DNA from: Minisyncoccota bacterium
GTDB lineage: Bacteria; Patescibacteriota; Minisyncoccia; SW-4-49-11
Reading direction: 5' to 3'
Assembly: GCA_018609785.1 (NCBI GenBank)
Contig: JAHEOE010000018.1
Location: 1-6,220, forward strand
Length of the DNA: 6,220 nt
Positions 5,360-6,220 of this stretch are shown one piece after another. A program made the position numbers and the translations under genes. Position 1 is the stretch's first letter. Every line of letters begins with the position of its first letter. The notes under the pieces were generated by a model. The model was not told the origin of the DNA. It searched no databases and saw only the letters and a program-made list of their open reading frames with translations.

Positions 5360-5815
5360 TTACGGAAGAGACTTTGATAAACAGAAATGTATCTTGTCTT
5401 CCGTAAGTTCAATATTCGAAAACCCTTGATCCAGATAAAAAACCAATTTTTCCCAATCATTCGGTGACAAAATCACGCTCAGATTTCGGTTCGGATAAAA
5501 CTCGAGCATATAATCCATCACCTTGGAAATCAGAATTTTTTCGGGAGTGGCAGTTGTGGCAGTTTCTTGATCGGGCATACCATATAACGTCGAAATAACG
5601 ACACTCTTTTCCGAAACATTGGGTTGTAAGCTAACAAACCCCAATGGTTGGGCAGAAGCATCGTAAGACCGTTTTAGCAAAAATGCCTCTTCAATGTCCA
5701 ACCACGTTTCCAATAACTTGGTTATCTCATCTTGAGATGAATCCTCTAAAACGTAAGAAGCGATATCTTCCAATACCGGCTTATCATTTTTTGTTACTTG
5801 CAAAAGATCAAACAT
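5360..5815 (-). CDS. Hypothetical protein of 151 residues, possibly a degenerate GNAT fold
   Basis: The start is ATG at 5815, because GGAGG lies eight bases before it; a longer TTG-started frame from 5848 has no such site. The protein is acidic and soluble-looking, with no signal peptide or membrane helix. Some features recall GNAT acetyltransferases: a strand-turn PLGFVSLQPN near residues 47-56 and a C-terminal LSVILSPNDWEKLVFYLDQG (about 111-130) followed by FSNIEL, resembling the family's last helix and its 'FY..GF' box. The acetyl-CoA loop (Q/RxxGxG/A) is not visible, so catalysis is doubtful and the assignment weak. The gene is a single unit with its own promoter, a leader that contains a terminator, and a downstream terminator. 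The leader structure suggests tight control. It could equally be an unrelated conserved hypothetical protein. Confidence 0.8.
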   Translation of the reverse strand: MFDLLQVTKNDKPVLEDIASYVLEDSSQDEITKLLETWLDIEEAFLLKRSYDASAQPLGFVSLQPNVSEKSVVISTLYGMPDQETATTATPEKILISKVMDYMLEFYPNRNLSVILSPNDWEKLVFYLDQGFSNIELTEDKIHFCLSKSLP

Positions 5816-5823
5816 AAACTTAA

Positions 5824-5828
5824 CCTCC
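5824..5828 (-). promoter_or_regulatory. Ribosome binding site GGAGG that fixes the start at 5815
   Basis: GGAGG reads on the minus strand eight bases before ATG 5815. It lies inside the coding part of the longer TTG-started frame, which argues against that longer start. Confidence 0.8.
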
Positions 5829-5844
5829 AAAACAACGTCACACG

Positions 5845-5925
5845 TCAATGAAAAGAAAAAAGAGGCCGCCTCGAGGGGGAGAGACGACCTCTTTTCCGTG
5901 TGGGTACTTTATTAATATAAAGCAT
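5845..5925 (-). CDS. Possible 26-residue leader peptide crossing the leader terminator
   Basis: ATG at 5925 begins about seven bases after the predicted start of transcription and runs 26 codons to TGA at 5845-5847. Five Arg and two Lys occur, many of them where the codons overlap the terminator stem. A ribosome on this frame would open the terminator stem. GGAG lies seven bases before the ATG but probably just upstream of the mRNA start. A frame of this size can arise by chance, and its composition is forced partly by the hairpin, so support is modest. Confidence 0.3.
   Translation of the reverse strand: MLYINKVPTRKRGRLSPSRRPLFSFH
5849..5895 (-). terminator. Intrinsic terminator inside the leader (attenuator-like)
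   Basis: Positions 5881-5895 and 5858-5872 form a 15-bp stem with an 8-base loop. On the minus strand all pairs form if two U-G pairs are allowed, while on the plus strand those two become C-A mismatches, so the element is built for minus-strand transcription. A T-rich run (TTTTTTCTTTT) follows. It lies between the promoter and the gene, about 37 bases after the predicted start and 43 before the ATG, so it can stop transcription before the gene. What would relieve it is unknown. Confidence 0.75.
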
Positions 5926-5938
5926 TGCCACGCTCCGT

Positions 5939-5967
5939 AGTATATACCAGTATAATCTTTATGTCAA
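5939..5967 (-). promoter_or_regulatory. Near-consensus sigma70-type promoter
   Basis: On the minus strand TTGACA (5962-5967) and TATACT (5939-5944) are exactly 17 bases apart: a full-consensus -35, and a -10 with one mismatch. Transcription should start near 5932 and read into the leader terminator and then the 151-residue protein gene. Confidence 0.85.
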
Positions 5968-5981
5968 CACCCATGTCTTAT

Positions 5982-6011
5982 AAAAACCGGAGCACATTAT
6001 GTGTACTCCGG
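5982..6011 (-). terminator. Intrinsic terminator of the gene at the right edge
   Basis: CCGGAG (5987-5992) pairs with CTCCGG (6006-6011), and CAC/GTG extends the stem after a 2-base bulge. On the minus strand TTTTTAT follows. It lies about ten bases after the TAA of the edge gene and just upstream of the next promoter. Confidence 0.8.
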
Positions 6012-6021
6012 AGAATAATAT

Positions 6022-6220
6022 TTACAGATTATTATTTAGCTTAGCAGACTTCCAACGAAACACGGTAGTCTTTTCCTTCCCTACTTCTCGGTATTCATTC
6101 CGAAACTCTTTTTCCGGAATTTTAACCGAGAATGTTCTGATATCAGAAATATTGGATAAATCCGTATAAGAACTTTTCGTATTCTGCGTCACTTCACTCC
6201 CTTCAGAGGTAATGGACTCA
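6022..6220 (-). CDS. C-terminal end of an unrecognised protein (partial, runs off the right edge)
   Basis: The minus-strand frame is open from the right edge to TAA at 6022-6024, giving 65 residues. The first part is Ser/Thr/Glu-rich and looks like a linker. The second part, about residues 27-58, is charged and strand-like, with IRTFSVKIPEKEFRNEYREV and a single Trp near the end. A good terminator directly after the stop supports a real gene. No signal, membrane segment or family motif is seen, and no function is assigned. Confidence 0.7.
   Translation of the reverse strand, partial: ESITSEGSEVTQNTKSSYTDLSNISDIRTFSVKIPEKEFRNEYREVGKEKTTVFRWKSAKLNNNL

Noticed and set aside
5925..5956. Plus-strand promoter TTGCCA ... 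TATAAT
   Set aside because: The spacing is 20 bases, too long for good function, and no plus-strand gene follows; the minus-strand promoter over the same bases is far better.
1..6220. CRISPR arrays, tRNA or rRNA genes
   Set aside because: No regularly spaced repeats, cloverleaf-like sequences or rRNA segments were recognised by eye.

Overview
The window most resembles a bacterial chromosome of the Candidate Phyla Radiation (Patescibacteria, Parcubacteria-like). This is an inference from three things: compact small genes, a secreted subtilase carrying four copies of a short C-terminal repeat of a type I associate with that group, and a mid-GC genome mixing strong Shine-Dalgarno sites with starts that have none. 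No rRNA or other taxonomic marker is present. UGA and UAA both act as stops, so I see no sign of recoding.

Left part, + strand. Positions 1-171 are the C-terminal end of a small membrane protein. A 492-base gap follows. It holds a possible micro-ORF behind a very strong ribosome site that an upstream CCTCCTT could mask, a perfect 16-bp hairpin, palindromes and a tandem 9-mer. A complete tyrosine recombinase (664-1722) with all catalytic residues follows. A near-identical 17-19 base sequence occurs upstream of it twice, and a related core recurs in both arms of a roughly 190-base imperfect inverted repeat (1747-1939) just downstream. This layout makes the locus a candidate for a recombinase with its own sites.

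Central part, - strand, read right to left. A promoter at 5220-5249 leads almost directly into xseB (exonuclease VII small subunit). xseB overlaps the start of a secreted subtilisin-like protease by 35 bases. The protease is followed 12 bases later by an easily missed 32-residue peptide with eight cysteines that resembles a metallothionein, and 14 bases further on by glyceraldehyde-3-phosphate dehydrogenase. All four could be one transcript. GAPDH converges with the recombinase across the inverted repeat.

Right part, - strand. A separate unit encodes a 151-residue protein with a weak GNAT-like look. It has a near-consensus promoter (TTGACA-17-TATACT), a complete intrinsic terminator inside its own leader (an attenuator-like layout, with a 26-codon ORF running through the terminator), a clear GGAGG ribosome site and a downstream terminator. 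At the right edge is the C-terminal end of an unrecognised gene with its own terminator.

The items most worth checking are the cysteine-rich microprotein, the recombinase with its repeats, and the leader terminator.
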